Of a stretch of DNA of 64,000 nt, positions 1-9,327 are shown piece after piece (position 1 is the stretch's first letter; the number at the start of each line of letters is the position of its first letter). The DNA comes from CAJXZP01 sp963974475. GTDB taxonomy: Bacteria; Bacteroidota; Bacteroidia; Flavobacteriales_G; Salibacteraceae. Made by a program: the position numbers and the translations under genes. The notes beneath the pieces were generated by a model, which worked only from the letters and a program-made list of their open reading frames with translations, ran no database searches and was not told the origin of the DNA. Location: contig CAXBCR010000008.1 of NCBI GenBank assembly GCA_963974475.1, positions 54,389-118,388 of the forward strand, in the 5' to 3' direction.

Positions 1-2258
1 TGTGACATGGCTAAATCTCCAGGAATTCCTGTAAATTCAAGCGCCCCCACATCTGGAGTTGTTGCAGAACGAGCTGCACCTGAAATATCCGTTGTTACCC
101 CAAGTACCGCTCCCATGTTATCTATAGCCATAGATAGCGGGGTATAATTACCATTCGCAACATCTGTTAAAACAGGATCAGACTCCGATGAGTTAGCCGC
201 TTGTGAAGATGCCGTTTGGAAATCAGCTAATGTTGATCGGTTTGAACCCCATTTACCATAATAATTTGTACCAGATGAATTCACAAATACATTATTATAA
301 TCAGGAACCGTAGTAGCCGAATTTGTGTTTATGTACATACCATATGCTGAACCCGTTCCCATTCCATGAATGCTAATCAAGTTGTTTTTTATATTTACAT
401 CTGTAATAGCTGAATTGGTATAAAACCCATATTTACTTGAAGTTCCAGCGGTTTCAATATCAATGGTATTATGGTAAATATTAATATTACTTTTCGTTCC
501 GTACATGTAAATTCCATATCCCGAACTTGACCCAGCAACATTGTAAATTGCATTATTTGTAATTTCCGATTCACTGCCAACACTATTGGAAGAGTAACGT
601 AATTGAATTCCATAAACGCTAGAGGTTGTGGATCCTGCATCATGTATTTTATTTTTCTTAATGCTACAATGCGTTGCATAATTTGCATAAACCCCATAAA
701 AAGAATAACCATTAGTCCTTACATTTCTGGACAAATCATTTCCTTCTACAAAAACAGAATCTGCATAATTTAAATAGGTTCCGTAAGCATAAAAGTCATG
801 AATATTATTATTCATAATCGCATGTCCCATTGTTTTGTTAGTGGATCCTGTACCGTTAATTCTAACTCCATAATAACCTCCTATTATTTCATTATTAGAA
901 ATAAGTACATTATTTGCATTATTCCCGCTAGAAGAAGCGGAGGTTGTAGAATTAGAAGCTACAATACCTCCACTTGATGAAGTGGTATAATCCATCCCAA
1001 CGTTAATGGTATTATTTGAAATGGTAATACTATCACATGCATTCATCATTTGAATCCCAAACATATTTGAACTTGGAGTTTGATTTACAAAATTGAAGTT
1101 GTTTAGAATTAAATGCTTCGTTCCATCCATTCTAACAAAATGGTTTTCAGCCAAGTTTTTGTATACCAAATTGTTGTTTCCGTTTAAGGTCACCGTATTA
1201 GTAGCAGAAGCTCCAGTTATTGCACCAAAATCCCATGGTCCCATAAGCGTATCTGTACTCGCTACTACGTTAATTACAACTGCCCCAGAGACGCCACAAA
1301 TGTTTATAGCATCCACCGCTTCTCCCATTGTTTGGAAGTTGGTAGCTGAAGCAGCTACACTTGAATTTACCGTATACGACCCACTCAAAGCGCTCGCACA
1401 AGGTGTGGTAAATGCGCCAGGGTTTGCCCAAGCACTAGAATCGTTTACGCCACAAACGGCACGAACGCGATACAAATAATTAGTACCTGAAAATAAATTT
1501 GTGAGCGTTAAAGGATTAACACTTACAATAGTGTCCATTACACTCATTCCTCCATCAGGGGTATATTGAACATTCCAACTAGTAGCCGACCCCATTTCAC
1601 TCCAACCAATGGTGGCTGAACTAGCAGTTATTGCTGATGTGACTAAAGTGTCCGGCTTAGGACAGGTAATGGTAATACCTTGCAACTCCACATTAGCAAT
1701 ATATTGCCTTCTGTAACTTGCCGAAGGTGGTGAAGTTGGATTAGGGTTTGTGTTGTCATTTCGATACATTATACCTTGATAACCAGCAGCGCTTGAACAA
1801 TAAAAATCATGAGTAGAACCATCAAAGGAAGACGTATTTTCATCCACAGCAATAACCAGGTTATCCGTTCCATTATATGCAAAAGCCGCAGAGAATGTAA
1901 TTAATACCTCTCCATTTGCAATTGTGGCAGTGCCTGAAAAAACTTGCGTTAACCCAGAAATAGGTTCCCAATCCGTATTAGAGGAAAATTCCGTTTTTGT
2001 GGTATGTCCAATGTAAACAGTCCAGCTTGAAGAGTTAGCAAGGGTTGTCGCTGAAGTTGCATAATATTTAACTCCAGTGATAGACCCCGCAGCACCAATA
2101 TCAGAGGCATGATAGATGACCTGACTATACGAATAACCATAATAAGGTTCAATAGGCATCCCTTGGCCCGTAGTTGTACCTGTACCCATAGAAATTTGCG
2201 CGCTTAACTGCCAACTACTTAGCACAAACAACGCAATTAATAATGTAATTTTTTTCAT
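1..2258 (-). CDS. Secreted FN3 / parallel beta-helix repeat protein (3' part missing)
   Basis: I read one uninterrupted frame from the ATG at 2258 to the window edge (about 752 codons, no stop), so the gene continues beyond the left end. It begins with a signal peptide (MKKITLLIALFVLSSW, then LSAQ). A domain with jelly-roll-like character follows, then a fibronectin type III-like segment near residues 195-285 ending in a TTPC motif. From about residue 300 there are many Asn-rich repeats of the form N-x-I-x-N-x-x-I or NNxI that alternate with Tyr/Gly, as in right-handed parallel beta-helices (PbH1). The architecture is typical of large Bacteroidota cell-surface proteins that often end in a type IX secretion signal; that C-terminus would lie outside the window. 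The substrate or binding partner cannot be told. Confidence 0.85.
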   Translation of the reverse strand, partial: MKKITLLIALFVLSSWQLSAQISMGTGTTTGQGMPIEPYYGYSYSQVIYHASDIGAAGSITGVKYYATSATTLANSSSWTVYIGHTTKTEFSSNTDWEPISGLTQVFSGTATIANGEVLITFSAAFAYNGTDNLVIAVDENTSSFDGSTHDFYCSSAAGYQGIMYRNDNTNPNPTSPPSASYRRQYIANVELQGITITCPKPDTLVTSAITASSATIGWSEMGSATSWNVQYTPDGGMSVMDTIVSVNPLTLTNLFSGTNYLYRVRAVCGVNDSSAWANPGAFTTPCASALSGSYTVNSSVAASATNFQTMGEAVDAINICGVSGAVVINVVASTDTLMGPWDFGAITGASATNTVTLNGNNNLVYKNLAENHFVRMDGTKHLILNNFNFVNQTPSSNMFGIQMMNACDSITISNNTINVGMDYTTSSSGGIVASNSTTSASSSGNNANNVLISNNEIIGGYYGVRINGTGSTNKTMGHAIMNNNIHDFYAYGTYLNYADSVFVEGNDLSRNVRTNGYSFYGVYANYATHCSIKKNKIHDAGSTTSSVYGIQLRYSSNSVGSESEITNNAIYNVAGSSSGYGIYMYGTKSNINIYHNTIDIETAGTSSKYGFYTNSAITDVNIKNNLISIHGMGTGSAYGMYINTNSATTVPDYNNVFVNSSGTNYYGKWGSNRSTLADFQTASSQAANSSESDPVLTDVANGNYTPLSMAIDNMGAVLGVTTDISGAARSATTPDVGALEFTGIPGDLAMS

Positions 2259-2868
2259 AAAAATGTGTTTTAATTTATTTAATAAAAAAAAGAATAGTCA
2301 TCTATCGTCCGCTCCCGTTTGTAAGGAGAAAAAATAAATGTTTCCCAAATTCGTAAGAACCTAGAAATGGTAGAAAACTTAGAAATATATACTACTGGAA
2401 AATTCCAGCTTATTATAGTAGGAGGTGTCAAAAAAATCAACTCATTAAATAACTTTCTGAATAGATCGGTTTTACACGGATAAAGAAAAACAATGAAATC
2501 TAAATAAATATTAAATTGTTAATAACTTATGTAAAATAATATTATATACACCCAACCAATCACAATAAATCCTGTAATAATGATAGTTATGAAAACTTCG
2601 TAGTTATTAACAATTTTAAAAAAAATAAACAAGTTATTAACATTACGCTAATTTAGCTACCACATCAGGCAACCTTTTGTTTAATAAAATTGAAGCCAAA
2701 ACTCTTATTTCATTCCTAAATAAAAATAACGTAAGACCATATACTTAAAATAATTGACCTTATAATGATAGAATATACCCCATAATATTAGGACTATATT
2801 TTGAATTCCTTTACTAAATATCGTCTCATCCAATGGGTCTTTCACTGCAACGAATGCTACAATACCTG
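2259..2868. other. Intergenic region of about 610 bp, no gene seen
   Basis: Very AT-rich DNA between the divergent secreted-protein gene and the phosphatase gene. I find no convincing coding frame, RNA gene or strong hairpin. It must contain the promoter of the minus-strand secreted protein, but I could not place a clear TTG/TAnnTTTG pair. Confidence 0.5.
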
Positions 2869-2876
2869 TATATTTG
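2869..2876 (+). promoter_or_regulatory. Bacteroidota -7 box of the phosphatase gene
   Basis: TATATTTG matches the flavobacterial TAnnTTTG box and lies only 4 bp before the ATG at 2881. Transcription would start very close to that ATG, giving a leaderless or nearly leaderless mRNA. This argues against the upstream in-frame ATG at 2833. No good -33 TTG was found at the expected distance. Confidence 0.5.
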
Positions 2877-2880
2877 CGCC

Positions 2881-3339
2881 ATGAAAAGTGTATTATTTGT
2901 CTGTCTTGGAAATATATGCCGTTCGCCTATGGCGCATGGCATATTTAGAGATAAAGCAATGCGTGAAGGGCTGAATTTTGAAATCGAATCGGCAGGTACT
3001 ATTGCTACCCATAATGGGGAGCACGCTGATATTCGGGCTATTTCAACGCTTCAAGCCAAAGGAATAGACATCATGGATTTGCGGTCTCGGTTATTTATTG
3101 AATCTGATTTTGACACCTACGATTATATAGTAACTATGGATGCCGAAAATCAACGCAATGTAACAAAAATGGCAAACCGCATTGGTCATTCCAATCAACC
3201 TGAAATGGTTATGAATTATGCATTTCCTAACGAGAATATTTCAGTTCCTGACCCATATTATGGAGGTCAAACCGGGTTTGAAGATGTTTTTAAAATGCTA
3301 GATGGCGCTTTGGACGAATTAATTAAAAAAATGCGCTAA
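2881..3339 (+). CDS. Low-molecular-weight protein-tyrosine phosphatase
   Basis: The 152-aa product starts MKSVLFVCLGNICRSP: the P-loop C-x5-R-S with nucleophile Cys8 and Arg14 directly after the first beta strand, as in all LMW-PTPs. The DPYY motif near residue 120 supplies the usual general-acid Asp. It removes phosphate from phosphotyrosine (or phosphoarginine) proteins in the cytosol through a cysteinyl-phosphate intermediate. A longer reading from 2833 would add 16 residues in front of the catalytic strand and overlap the promoter box, so I choose 2881. No tyrosine kinase or exopolysaccharide genes are adjacent, so the substrate is unknown. It is followed 43 bp later by a methyltransferase gene on the same strand. 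Confidence 0.92.
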   Translation: MKSVLFVCLGNICRSPMAHGIFRDKAMREGLNFEIESAGTIATHNGEHADIRAISTLQAKGIDIMDLRSRLFIESDFDTYDYIVTMDAENQRNVTKMANRIGHSNQPEMVMNYAFPNENISVPDPYYGGQTGFEDVFKMLDGALDELIKKMR

Positions 3340-3382
3340 AACTTCTTTTTTATTAGACTTTTGCAGTCGTTAAATATTCAAC

Positions 3383-4093
3383 ATGAAACTAGGTACATTA
3401 TTTTTAATTCCAACACCAATTAGTGAAGCTCCAATGCGATTTGTTATTCCGGAAGGAAACAAGGAGCAACTCCATAATCTTACACAGTTTATGGTAGAAA
3501 AGGAAAAGCCCGCAAGAGCTGCTTTAAAAAAACTGGAACTCGCTCATCCTATTCAAGATTTGAAATTACATAATATTGGAAAGTATAGCGAAAGCAAGGA
3601 ATTTGAATCCTATTTTGAACCACTGTTCCATGGTGAGGATATGGGTTTACTTTCGGATGCGGGCTGCCCTGGAATTGCCGACCCCGGTTCTGAATTGGTA
3701 AAATTGGCGCATCAATTTGAAATAAGGGTAGTCCCATTGGTTGGCCCTTCTTCTATTTTTCTAGCATTGATGGCTTCTGGTTTAAATGGTCAAAATTTTG
3801 CTTTCAATGGTTATTTACCTGTGAATGAAAAAGACCGTTCCAAAAAATTACGCGAATTAGAACAACATTCAGTGCGCACCTCCCAAACCCAAATGTTTAT
3901 TGAAACACCTTATCGCAATGAACAAATGTTTGAAACCTTAAAAAAGGTGCTTCGACCAGACACTAAATTATGTATGGCATTGGATGCAACCGCACCTAAT
4001 CAGTATATAAAAATGATGACCGTTGCAGAATGGAAAACGCAACAACATCCCTCCTTTCATAAAAAACCGTGTGTATTTTTATTTCAAGCCTAA
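3383..4093 (+). CDS. RsmI-like SAM-dependent methyltransferase (tetrapyrrole methylase fold)
   Basis: The 236-aa protein has the features of the RsmI/YraL group: an N-terminal GTLFLIPTPI strand, the LLSDAGCPGIADPG motif around residues 90-103, and VPLVGPSSIFLALMASG forming the SAM pocket. RsmI 2'-O-methylates C1402 of 16S rRNA using S-adenosylmethionine. This is the short Bacteroidota version, with a divergent N-terminal half and without the C-terminal extension of the E. coli enzyme (286 aa), so the exact rRNA target is an inference. A box resembling nAnnTTTG (3356-3363) lies 19 bp upstream of the start. Confidence 0.8.
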   Translation: MKLGTLFLIPTPISEAPMRFVIPEGNKEQLHNLTQFMVEKEKPARAALKKLELAHPIQDLKLHNIGKYSESKEFESYFEPLFHGEDMGLLSDAGCPGIADPGSELVKLAHQFEIRVVPLVGPSSIFLALMASGLNGQNFAFNGYLPVNEKDRSKKLRELEQHSVRTSQTQMFIETPYRNEQMFETLKKVLRPDTKLCMALDATAPNQYIKMMTVAEWKTQQHPSFHKKPCVFLFQA

Positions 4094-4172
4094 TCCATCC
4101 AATACCCACTGTTTTTGTAACGAAAAACGGGCATTACCTATCTAATTATTAGGCTAGCATTGGGTACTTCGC

Positions 4173-4180
4173 TACTTTTG
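4173..4180 (+). promoter_or_regulatory. Bacteroidota -7 box of dapD
   Basis: TACTTTTG is an exact TAnnTTTG match 29 bp upstream of the dapD ATG. A TTG occurs at 4160-4162, too close for the usual 17-23 bp spacer, so the -33 element is uncertain. Confidence 0.5.
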
Positions 4181-4209
4181 CACCTTTAAAATTTAAGAGA
4201 ATTAGTAGG

Positions 4210-5016
4210 ATGAGAGAAATCATTGAAAAGGCTTGGGATAACCGCGAATTATTAAAAGAAGAAAACGTTCAAAACGCTATTAGAGCGGTAATTGAGCAAA
4301 TTGATAATGGTCAACTCCGAGTTGCTGAACCAACTAAAAATGGTTGGCAAGTAAATGAGTGGGTAAAAAAAGCCGTTGTATTGTATTTCCCTATCCAAAA
4401 AATGGAAACCATTGAGGTAGGTCCTTTTGAATTTCACGATAAAATGAAACTCAAATCTGGTTATGCCCAAAAAGGAGTTCGAGTGGTTCCTCATGCCATT
4501 GCACGGTACGGAGCTTACATTTCTGAAAATGTAGTAATGATGCCTTCGTATGTCAACATTGGCGCTTATGTAGATAACGGTACCATGGTGGACACTTGGG
4601 CAACTGTTGGATCATGCGCTCAAATTGGTAAAAACGTTCATCTTTCTGGTGGTGTTGGAATTGGTGGTGTTTTAGAACCCCTTCAAGCCGCCCCAGTAAT
4701 TATTGAGGATGATTGTTTTATAGGTTCTCGATGCATTGTTGTGGAGGGGGTGAAAATTGAAACAGGAGCAGTATTAGGTGCTAATGTTGTTTTAACAATG
4801 TCAACAAAAATAATTGATGTTTCTGGGCCTGAACCTATCGAATATAAAGGCATTGTACCTTCCAATTCGGTAGTAATTCCTGGCACCATTGAAAAGGATT
4901 TTCCTGCTGGTAAATATGGCGTTGCTGTGGCTTTAATTATTGGTAAAAGAAAAGCAAGTACGAATAAAAAAACATCTTTAAACGATGCATTACGTAATTT
5001 CAATGTAGCGGTTTAA
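4210..5016 (+). CDS. dapD: 2,3,4,5-tetrahydropyridine-2,6-dicarboxylate N-succinyltransferase
   Basis: The 268-aa product matches DapD in length and layout: an N-terminal helical domain, then a left-handed beta-helix of hexapeptide repeats from about residue 105 to 235 (for example ARYGAYI, PSYVNIGAYVDNGTMVDTWATVGSC, IGSRCIV). It transfers succinyl from succinyl-CoA to tetrahydrodipicolinate in the succinylase branch of lysine/diaminopimelate synthesis; the enzyme is a cytoplasmic trimer. The segment with MVDTWATVGSCAQIG is the hallmark of the family. The next gene starts 21 bp downstream on the same strand, so the two may be co-transcribed, although their functions (cell-wall/lysine precursor and envelope glycosyl transfer) are only loosely related. 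Confidence 0.96.
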   Translation: MREIIEKAWDNRELLKEENVQNAIRAVIEQIDNGQLRVAEPTKNGWQVNEWVKKAVVLYFPIQKMETIEVGPFEFHDKMKLKSGYAQKGVRVVPHAIARYGAYISENVVMMPSYVNIGAYVDNGTMVDTWATVGSCAQIGKNVHLSGGVGIGGVLEPLQAAPVIIEDDCFIGSRCIVVEGVKIETGAVLGANVVLTMSTKIIDVSGPEPIEYKGIVPSNSVVIPGTIEKDFPAGKYGVAVALIIGKRKASTNKKTSLNDALRNFNVAV

Positions 5017-5037
5017 CAAACCATAATCCGATAACAA

Positions 5038-6039
5038 ATGACTATCGTTCCTAAACGTATTCTCGTAATTCAGACCGCTTTTATTGGCGATGTTATTTTG
5101 GCCACCGCCTTATTGGAAAAGCTGCATTCCCATTTGCCCGAAGCAAAAATTGATTTTTTGGTTAGAAAAGGAAATGAGTCATTACTAAATGGACATCCCT
5201 TCATTAATGAACTCATTATTTGGAATAAACTAGACTCAAAATACAAGAGTTTGTATCGGTTACTAAAACAGATTAGAAAATCTAAATATGATGCGGTAAT
5301 AAATACACAGCGATTCGGGGCAACTGGAATTTTGACCGCATTATCGGGAGCAACAATAAAATCTGGATTTCAAAAAAACCCTTTTTCAATTGGTTTTACC
5401 CATGCAGCCCCGCACGAAATAGGAAATGGAACGCATGAGGTGGAACGTAATCAAAAATTGATTGAGCCACTTACCGATGCTATTTATGCCCAGCCTAAAT
5501 TGTATCCTTCTTCCTCCGACTTTCAAAAAATAGAAGAATTTTCTACTCTTCCTTTTATTACACTATCGCCCTCCTCCGTTTGGTTCACCAAACAATATCC
5601 TATGGAGAAATGGATTGCGCTTATTGAGCAACTACCCACAAATTTAAACGTATTTTTACTCGGTGGACCTGGAGATAAATCCACAAATGATGATTTGATT
5701 GCTAGTTGTAAAACCAACATCCCACAAAATTTGGCCGGTAAGCTATCCTTATTGCAATCGGCTGCTTTAATGAGCAAAGCAACCATGAATTACGTAAATG
5801 ATTCCGGACCTTTGCATTTATGCTCTGCTATGAATGCGCCTGTGACAGCCATCTTTTGTTCCACCATTCCAAAATTTGGATTCACTCCGCTATCTGAAAA
5901 TAGTCATATCATAGAAACTATCAAAAGTTTGGAATGTAGGCCCTGTGGTTTACATGGGCTTAAGTCGTGTCCGAAAGGGCATTTTGAATGTGCCAGTACT
6001 ATACAAACAAAACAATTATTACTCACATTATCGAATTAG
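5038..6039 (+). CDS. Glycosyltransferase family 9 (heptosyltransferase-like)
   Basis: The 333-aa protein opens with KRILVIQTAFIGDVILATAL, the nucleotide-sugar glycosyltransferase GT9 N-terminus, followed by an FLVRKGN-type strand. It ends with the C-terminal nucleotide-binding lobe containing LLGGPGD and the NDSGPLHL motif near residue 255. GT9 enzymes add heptose or related sugars from ADP-sugars to the lipopolysaccharide core at the cytoplasmic face of the inner membrane. A cysteine pair near the C-terminus (CRPCGLHG) is also common in bacterial members. The acceptor and sugar cannot be assigned. It sits 21 bp after dapD, probably in the same transcript. Confidence 0.88.
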   Translation: MTIVPKRILVIQTAFIGDVILATALLEKLHSHLPEAKIDFLVRKGNESLLNGHPFINELIIWNKLDSKYKSLYRLLKQIRKSKYDAVINTQRFGATGILTALSGATIKSGFQKNPFSIGFTHAAPHEIGNGTHEVERNQKLIEPLTDAIYAQPKLYPSSSDFQKIEEFSTLPFITLSPSSVWFTKQYPMEKWIALIEQLPTNLNVFLLGGPGDKSTNDDLIASCKTNIPQNLAGKLSLLQSAALMSKATMNYVNDSGPLHLCSAMNAPVTAIFCSTIPKFGFTPLSENSHIIETIKSLECRPCGLHGLKSCPKGHFECASTIQTKQLLLTLSN

Positions 6040-6132
6040 GTTTTTCACATTATATTTTTAACACAAAAGGCCATAATAATTCGTTATTTCATATTATTCA
6101 AAATAATTTTGAGCAGTCAATAAAAACAACAA

Positions 6133-7542
6133 ATGGATACGGAAAGAAAACTAACAGTAAACGAAAAAGCATTAACAGTTAACCTAGAACCATCCATTTA
6201 TGGCTCCTTTTCTGAGATTGGGGCTGGACAGGAAGTAGCTGCCAATTTTTTTCAGGCCGGAGGAGCTTCTGGTACTATTGCGCTCACCCAATCAGCTTAC
6301 GATAAAAAGATTTCAAATGCGGTCTATGGCGAGGGAAAACGTTTTGTAAGTAAAGAACGTTTGATCCGAATGATGGAGCATGATTATGAGAATATTACCG
6401 ATAAACTTTCCGAACGAGGGGAAACGACTAATTTCTTTGCGTTTGCAGATACCATTGAAACACTAAACTTTCATAAAACCAATCAAGGACAAGGTTGGAT
6501 GGGTATCACTTTTCAACGAAAAGCAAATACCAAACCTAATCAAATTGTAATGCACGTCATTTTACATGACAACGACCCATTGTTACAACAAAAAGCAATT
6601 GGACGATTGGGAGTAAATTTGGTTTATGGTGTTTATCATAAAACACACTCTATTAAAGAATTTTTAAATTCGTTGATGGATGGTTTGAGTAGGGATCGGA
6701 TAGAAATTGATATGTTCAATTTAATAGGCCCAGATTTCGAAAACGTGGATAATCGCTTAATCAGTTTGAAACTTGTTAAACTAGGACTAACTCCAGTAGC
6801 CATGTTCGGCCCCGATGGAAACAACGTTCAAGCTTCTGAGATTTTATACAAAAAGAACATATTAGTTTTACGCGGTAGATTTCGCCCTCCTACATTGGTT
6901 AATGTAGATATGCTTTTAGCTGGTTATCGTCAATTTGTTAAGGAGGATGATGTAGTTAAAAAGGATTTAATTGTGTTATCTGAATTATCGCTCAATAACC
7001 TATTGGTGGGAGATGACCATAAAAAAGAACGAGATTACATGGATCGCGTAGATATATTATGTTCTCTTGGGCAAACCGTTATCATTACGAATTATACCCA
7101 TTACTATAAATTAACTAACTACCTTTCTGATGTAAATAGAGGTCGAAAAATTGGTGTGTTAATGGGTGTAAATAACCTAGAAGCTATTTTTGACCCATCC
7201 TATTACAATAAATTAAAAGGTGGGATTTTAGAATCATTTGGAAGGTTATTTGGTAGAAACATAAAATTACTAATCTATCCGGCTACTGATAGCGTGGATG
7301 GTACTTTGCATACTTGTGCTAATGTTCAAATTGAGCCGCAACTTAGACATCTTTTTATGTATCTCACGGAGAATAATCAAATCGAAGATATTGAAAGATG
7401 TAACCGTAGTTTACTCAGTATTTTCTCGGATGATGTCCTGGAAATGATATCTTCACATCAAGAAGGATGGGAAAACATGGTTCCTAACAAAGTGGCAAGA
7501 ACCATCAAATCTAAAGGAATGTTTGGTTTTATAGAACAATAG
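6133..7542 (+). CDS. Conserved Bacteroidota protein of unknown function
   Basis: The 469-aa soluble protein has no signal peptide or membrane segment. Its N-terminus (KLTVNEKALTVNLEPSIYGSF, then EIGAGQEVAANFFQAGGASG) is a conserved signature of a family that I recall being common in Bacteroidota and often mislabelled in databases as a TonB-dependent receptor; nothing in it resembles a receptor. Charged and hydrophobic segments alternate in a way that suggests a globular alpha/beta enzyme. No catalytic motif is identifiable. The gene stands alone, 93 bp after the glycosyltransferase, and ends at a strong terminator. Function unknown; conservation suggests a core role. Confidence 0.75.
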   Translation: MDTERKLTVNEKALTVNLEPSIYGSFSEIGAGQEVAANFFQAGGASGTIALTQSAYDKKISNAVYGEGKRFVSKERLIRMMEHDYENITDKLSERGETTNFFAFADTIETLNFHKTNQGQGWMGITFQRKANTKPNQIVMHVILHDNDPLLQQKAIGRLGVNLVYGVYHKTHSIKEFLNSLMDGLSRDRIEIDMFNLIGPDFENVDNRLISLKLVKLGLTPVAMFGPDGNNVQASEILYKKNILVLRGRFRPPTLVNVDMLLAGYRQFVKEDDVVKKDLIVLSELSLNNLLVGDDHKKERDYMDRVDILCSLGQTVIITNYTHYYKLTNYLSDVNRGRKIGVLMGVNNLEAIFDPSYYNKLKGGILESFGRLFGRNIKLLIYPATDSVDGTLHTCANVQIEPQLRHLFMYLTENNQIEDIERCNRSLLSIFSDDVLEMISSHQEGWENMVPNKVARTIKSKGMFGFIEQ

Positions 7543-7557
7543 AAATAATCAAAAACT

Positions 7558-7591
7558 AAAAAAGGGAAATTCATTTGAATTTCCCTTTTTT
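7558..7591. terminator. Bidirectional intrinsic terminator
   Basis: AAAGGGAAATTC and GAATTTCCCTTT form a 12-bp stem with a 4-nt loop, flanked by an A-run on the left and a T-run on the right. It lies between converging genes (stop at 7542 on plus, stop at 7612 on minus) and can serve both. Confidence 0.85.
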
Positions 7592-7611
7592 ATGCCTGCA
7601 TTTTATATGCC

Positions 7612-8370
7612 TTAATTATTCATCCAAGACAAGAAATCACTTACTCTACTTCGAGTTACCAATACATCATTATCGTATTCGGGCTGAATCTCTAATTTTA
7701 ATCGACTATTAAAGTATTTATGAATTCCTTTAATACACGTATTGTTTACAATAAGCTGCCTATTGATTCGGAAGAATTTATGAGGATCCAATTGTTTTAC
7801 AATTTGATCTAAGGAATAATCAATAATTAATTTTTTACCGTCATTTTTCACCAAATAAACTGTGTTTCCCTCCGCAAAGAAAAAACTAATTTCTAAGGCG
7901 TTTACACTCTTATACTGATCCCCAACACGTATCAAAAATTTGGACTTATAGTACTTCGTATTTTTTTGAGTAATTAGGTTATTCAAAACCTCGGTGGTTA
8001 TTGGTTTCAATTTAGACCAAAAGGTATCAAACTTGGTAAGTGCAATTTCTAAATCTGTTTCACAAATGGGTTTTAATAAATAATCGATGCTATTTACCTT
8101 AAATGCTCTTACTGCATATTCATCATAAGCAGTGGTAAAGATGATTGGCGTATTCACCTTCACACGTTTAAACAACTCAAAACTAGTACCATCAACTAAT
8201 TGAATATCGGAAATAATTAAATCAAAATTTGAGTTTTTAGCAAACCATTTTTCCCCTTCTTCTACTCCGCTAATTCTACCCACAATATTCACATCGCGTC
8301 TAATTCGAAGGAGTGTTTTGGTAAGCTCCTTAGCCAATAAATTTTCGTCCTCTATTATTAAAATATTCAT
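7612..8370 (-). CDS. LytTR-family response regulator
   Basis: The 252-aa protein has a receiver domain (residues 1-115; acidic pocket IIEDE near residues 6-8, phospho-acceptor Asp55 in ISDIQLVDG, Thr in IIFTTAYDE). A C-terminal LytTR DNA-binding domain follows (about 145-250; LIRVGDQY, INRQLIVN, RSRVSDFLSWM). Such regulators are phosphorylated by membrane histidine kinases of the LytS or YehU type (His_kinase domain) and bind direct repeats. No such kinase is adjacent, so this is an orphan; its partner must be elsewhere. It is not in an operon with the cbb3 genes, being 246 bp away from the last of them. Confidence 0.92.
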   Translation of the reverse strand: MNILIIEDENLLAKELTKTLLRIRRDVNIVGRISGVEEGEKWFAKNSNFDLIISDIQLVDGTSFELFKRVKVNTPIIFTTAYDEYAVRAFKVNSIDYLLKPICETDLEIALTKFDTFWSKLKPITTEVLNNLITQKNTKYYKSKFLIRVGDQYKSVNALEISFFFAEGNTVYLVKNDGKKLIIDYSLDQIVKQLDPHKFFRINRQLIVNNTCIKGIHKYFNSRLKLEIQPEYDNDVLVTRSRVSDFLSWMNN

Positions 8371-8616
8371 CTAGTTACCGTTATGTCAAATCTACTATAA
8401 AAGACCGCGGGGTAATCAAAATTCGTTGCATCTCCTTTTTAGTTTTTTACGATTGGTAATAATTTTATTTAATCGGAAATAATAAATGGATAGATGCCCT
8501 TTTTAACATCCGGAAAAGGTTGAATTCGATAGCATAAAATATGTGAATTGCGAATACAGCAATGTGAAATACAATTGCCGGAATGAAATTAAGCAACCTA
8601 TGGCAAATTTGTGAAA

Positions 8617-9318
8617 TTAATCACATTGAGTCACGCCAGGGTCTACTCGGTCAATGTGCGGACTTAAATAATGAATCCCTAAATTCATCCCTCTTAGAAT
8701 AAATAAAACTCCCATTAAAAACACCATGTACGGAATGGCTTTTTGAAGTCTATTTCTTAATTTGATGGTAATAAATCCTCCAAAAATGGTAGCGGTATAC
8801 ATCATAGGTAGTGTTCCTAATCCAAAAAATACCATGAACACCATTCCGTCCATCATGTTTCCTTCAGAAACAGCCCCAGCCAATGCAATATATACCATTG
8901 CGCATGGTAGCAATCCGTTTAAAACGCCAATTAAGAACAGAGACTCCAACGAAGACTTCTTAAATAACTGGCCAAACGCGGATTTTAATTTACCGATGTA
9001 TTTAAAAGTAAATTTATCGATATTAGCCGCAGCCGAAATTCTGGGTAGAATCACACTCAATATCATGAAAACCCCAGCGGTAATAGACAAGAAACGCTGT
9101 GCACCAGCCATTACCAAGCTTTTTCCTATAAGTCCAAAAAGTAAACCTAAAACAGCGTAAGTACTTAGCCTACCCAAATTATACGAAGCGGCACCGACAA
9201 GTTGTTGGGAAAATGAATTACGGTTTAGCGGTAGCGCAAAAGCAATGGGACCGCACATTCCTAAGCAATGAAAACTACTTATAAGTCCGATTGTAACCGC
9301 TGCCCACCATTGCACCAT
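8617..9318 (-). CDS. SafE/TauE-like membrane protein of the cbb3 locus (UreH-domain type)
   Basis: The 233-aa protein has about six membrane segments. The H-C-x-G-M-C-G-P motif at residues 17-24 in the first helix, and a second Cys/Pro motif (NGLLPCAMVYIAL), mark the COG2836 sulfite-exporter-like group related to cytochrome-biogenesis DsbD transmembrane domains. Homologues commonly sit at the end of cco operons in Bacteroidota. Paired cysteines within helices suggest metal (copper) or redox transfer during oxidase assembly, but this is inference. The start is 9 bp downstream of the ccoH stop, so it belongs to the ccoG-ccoH transcript. The reading ends in GVTQCD. Confidence 0.82.
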   Translation of the reverse strand: MVQWWAAVTIGLISSFHCLGMCGPIAFALPLNRNSFSQQLVGAASYNLGRLSTYAVLGLLFGLIGKSLVMAGAQRFLSITAGVFMILSVILPRISAAANIDKFTFKYIGKLKSAFGQLFKKSSLESLFLIGVLNGLLPCAMVYIALAGAVSEGNMMDGMVFMVFFGLGTLPMMYTATIFGGFITIKLRNRLQKAIPYMVFLMGVLFILRGMNLGIHYLSPHIDRVDPGVTQCD

Positions 9319-9327
9319 GATGCCAAT

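Noticed and set aside
1093..1479. Plus-strand frame of 128 codons within the beta-helix protein
   Set aside because: It lies antisense to the long, clearly coding minus-strand frame with signal peptide and repeats.
2833..2880. Upstream start for the phosphatase
   Set aside because: Would extend the protein in front of the catalytic strand and run through the -7 box.
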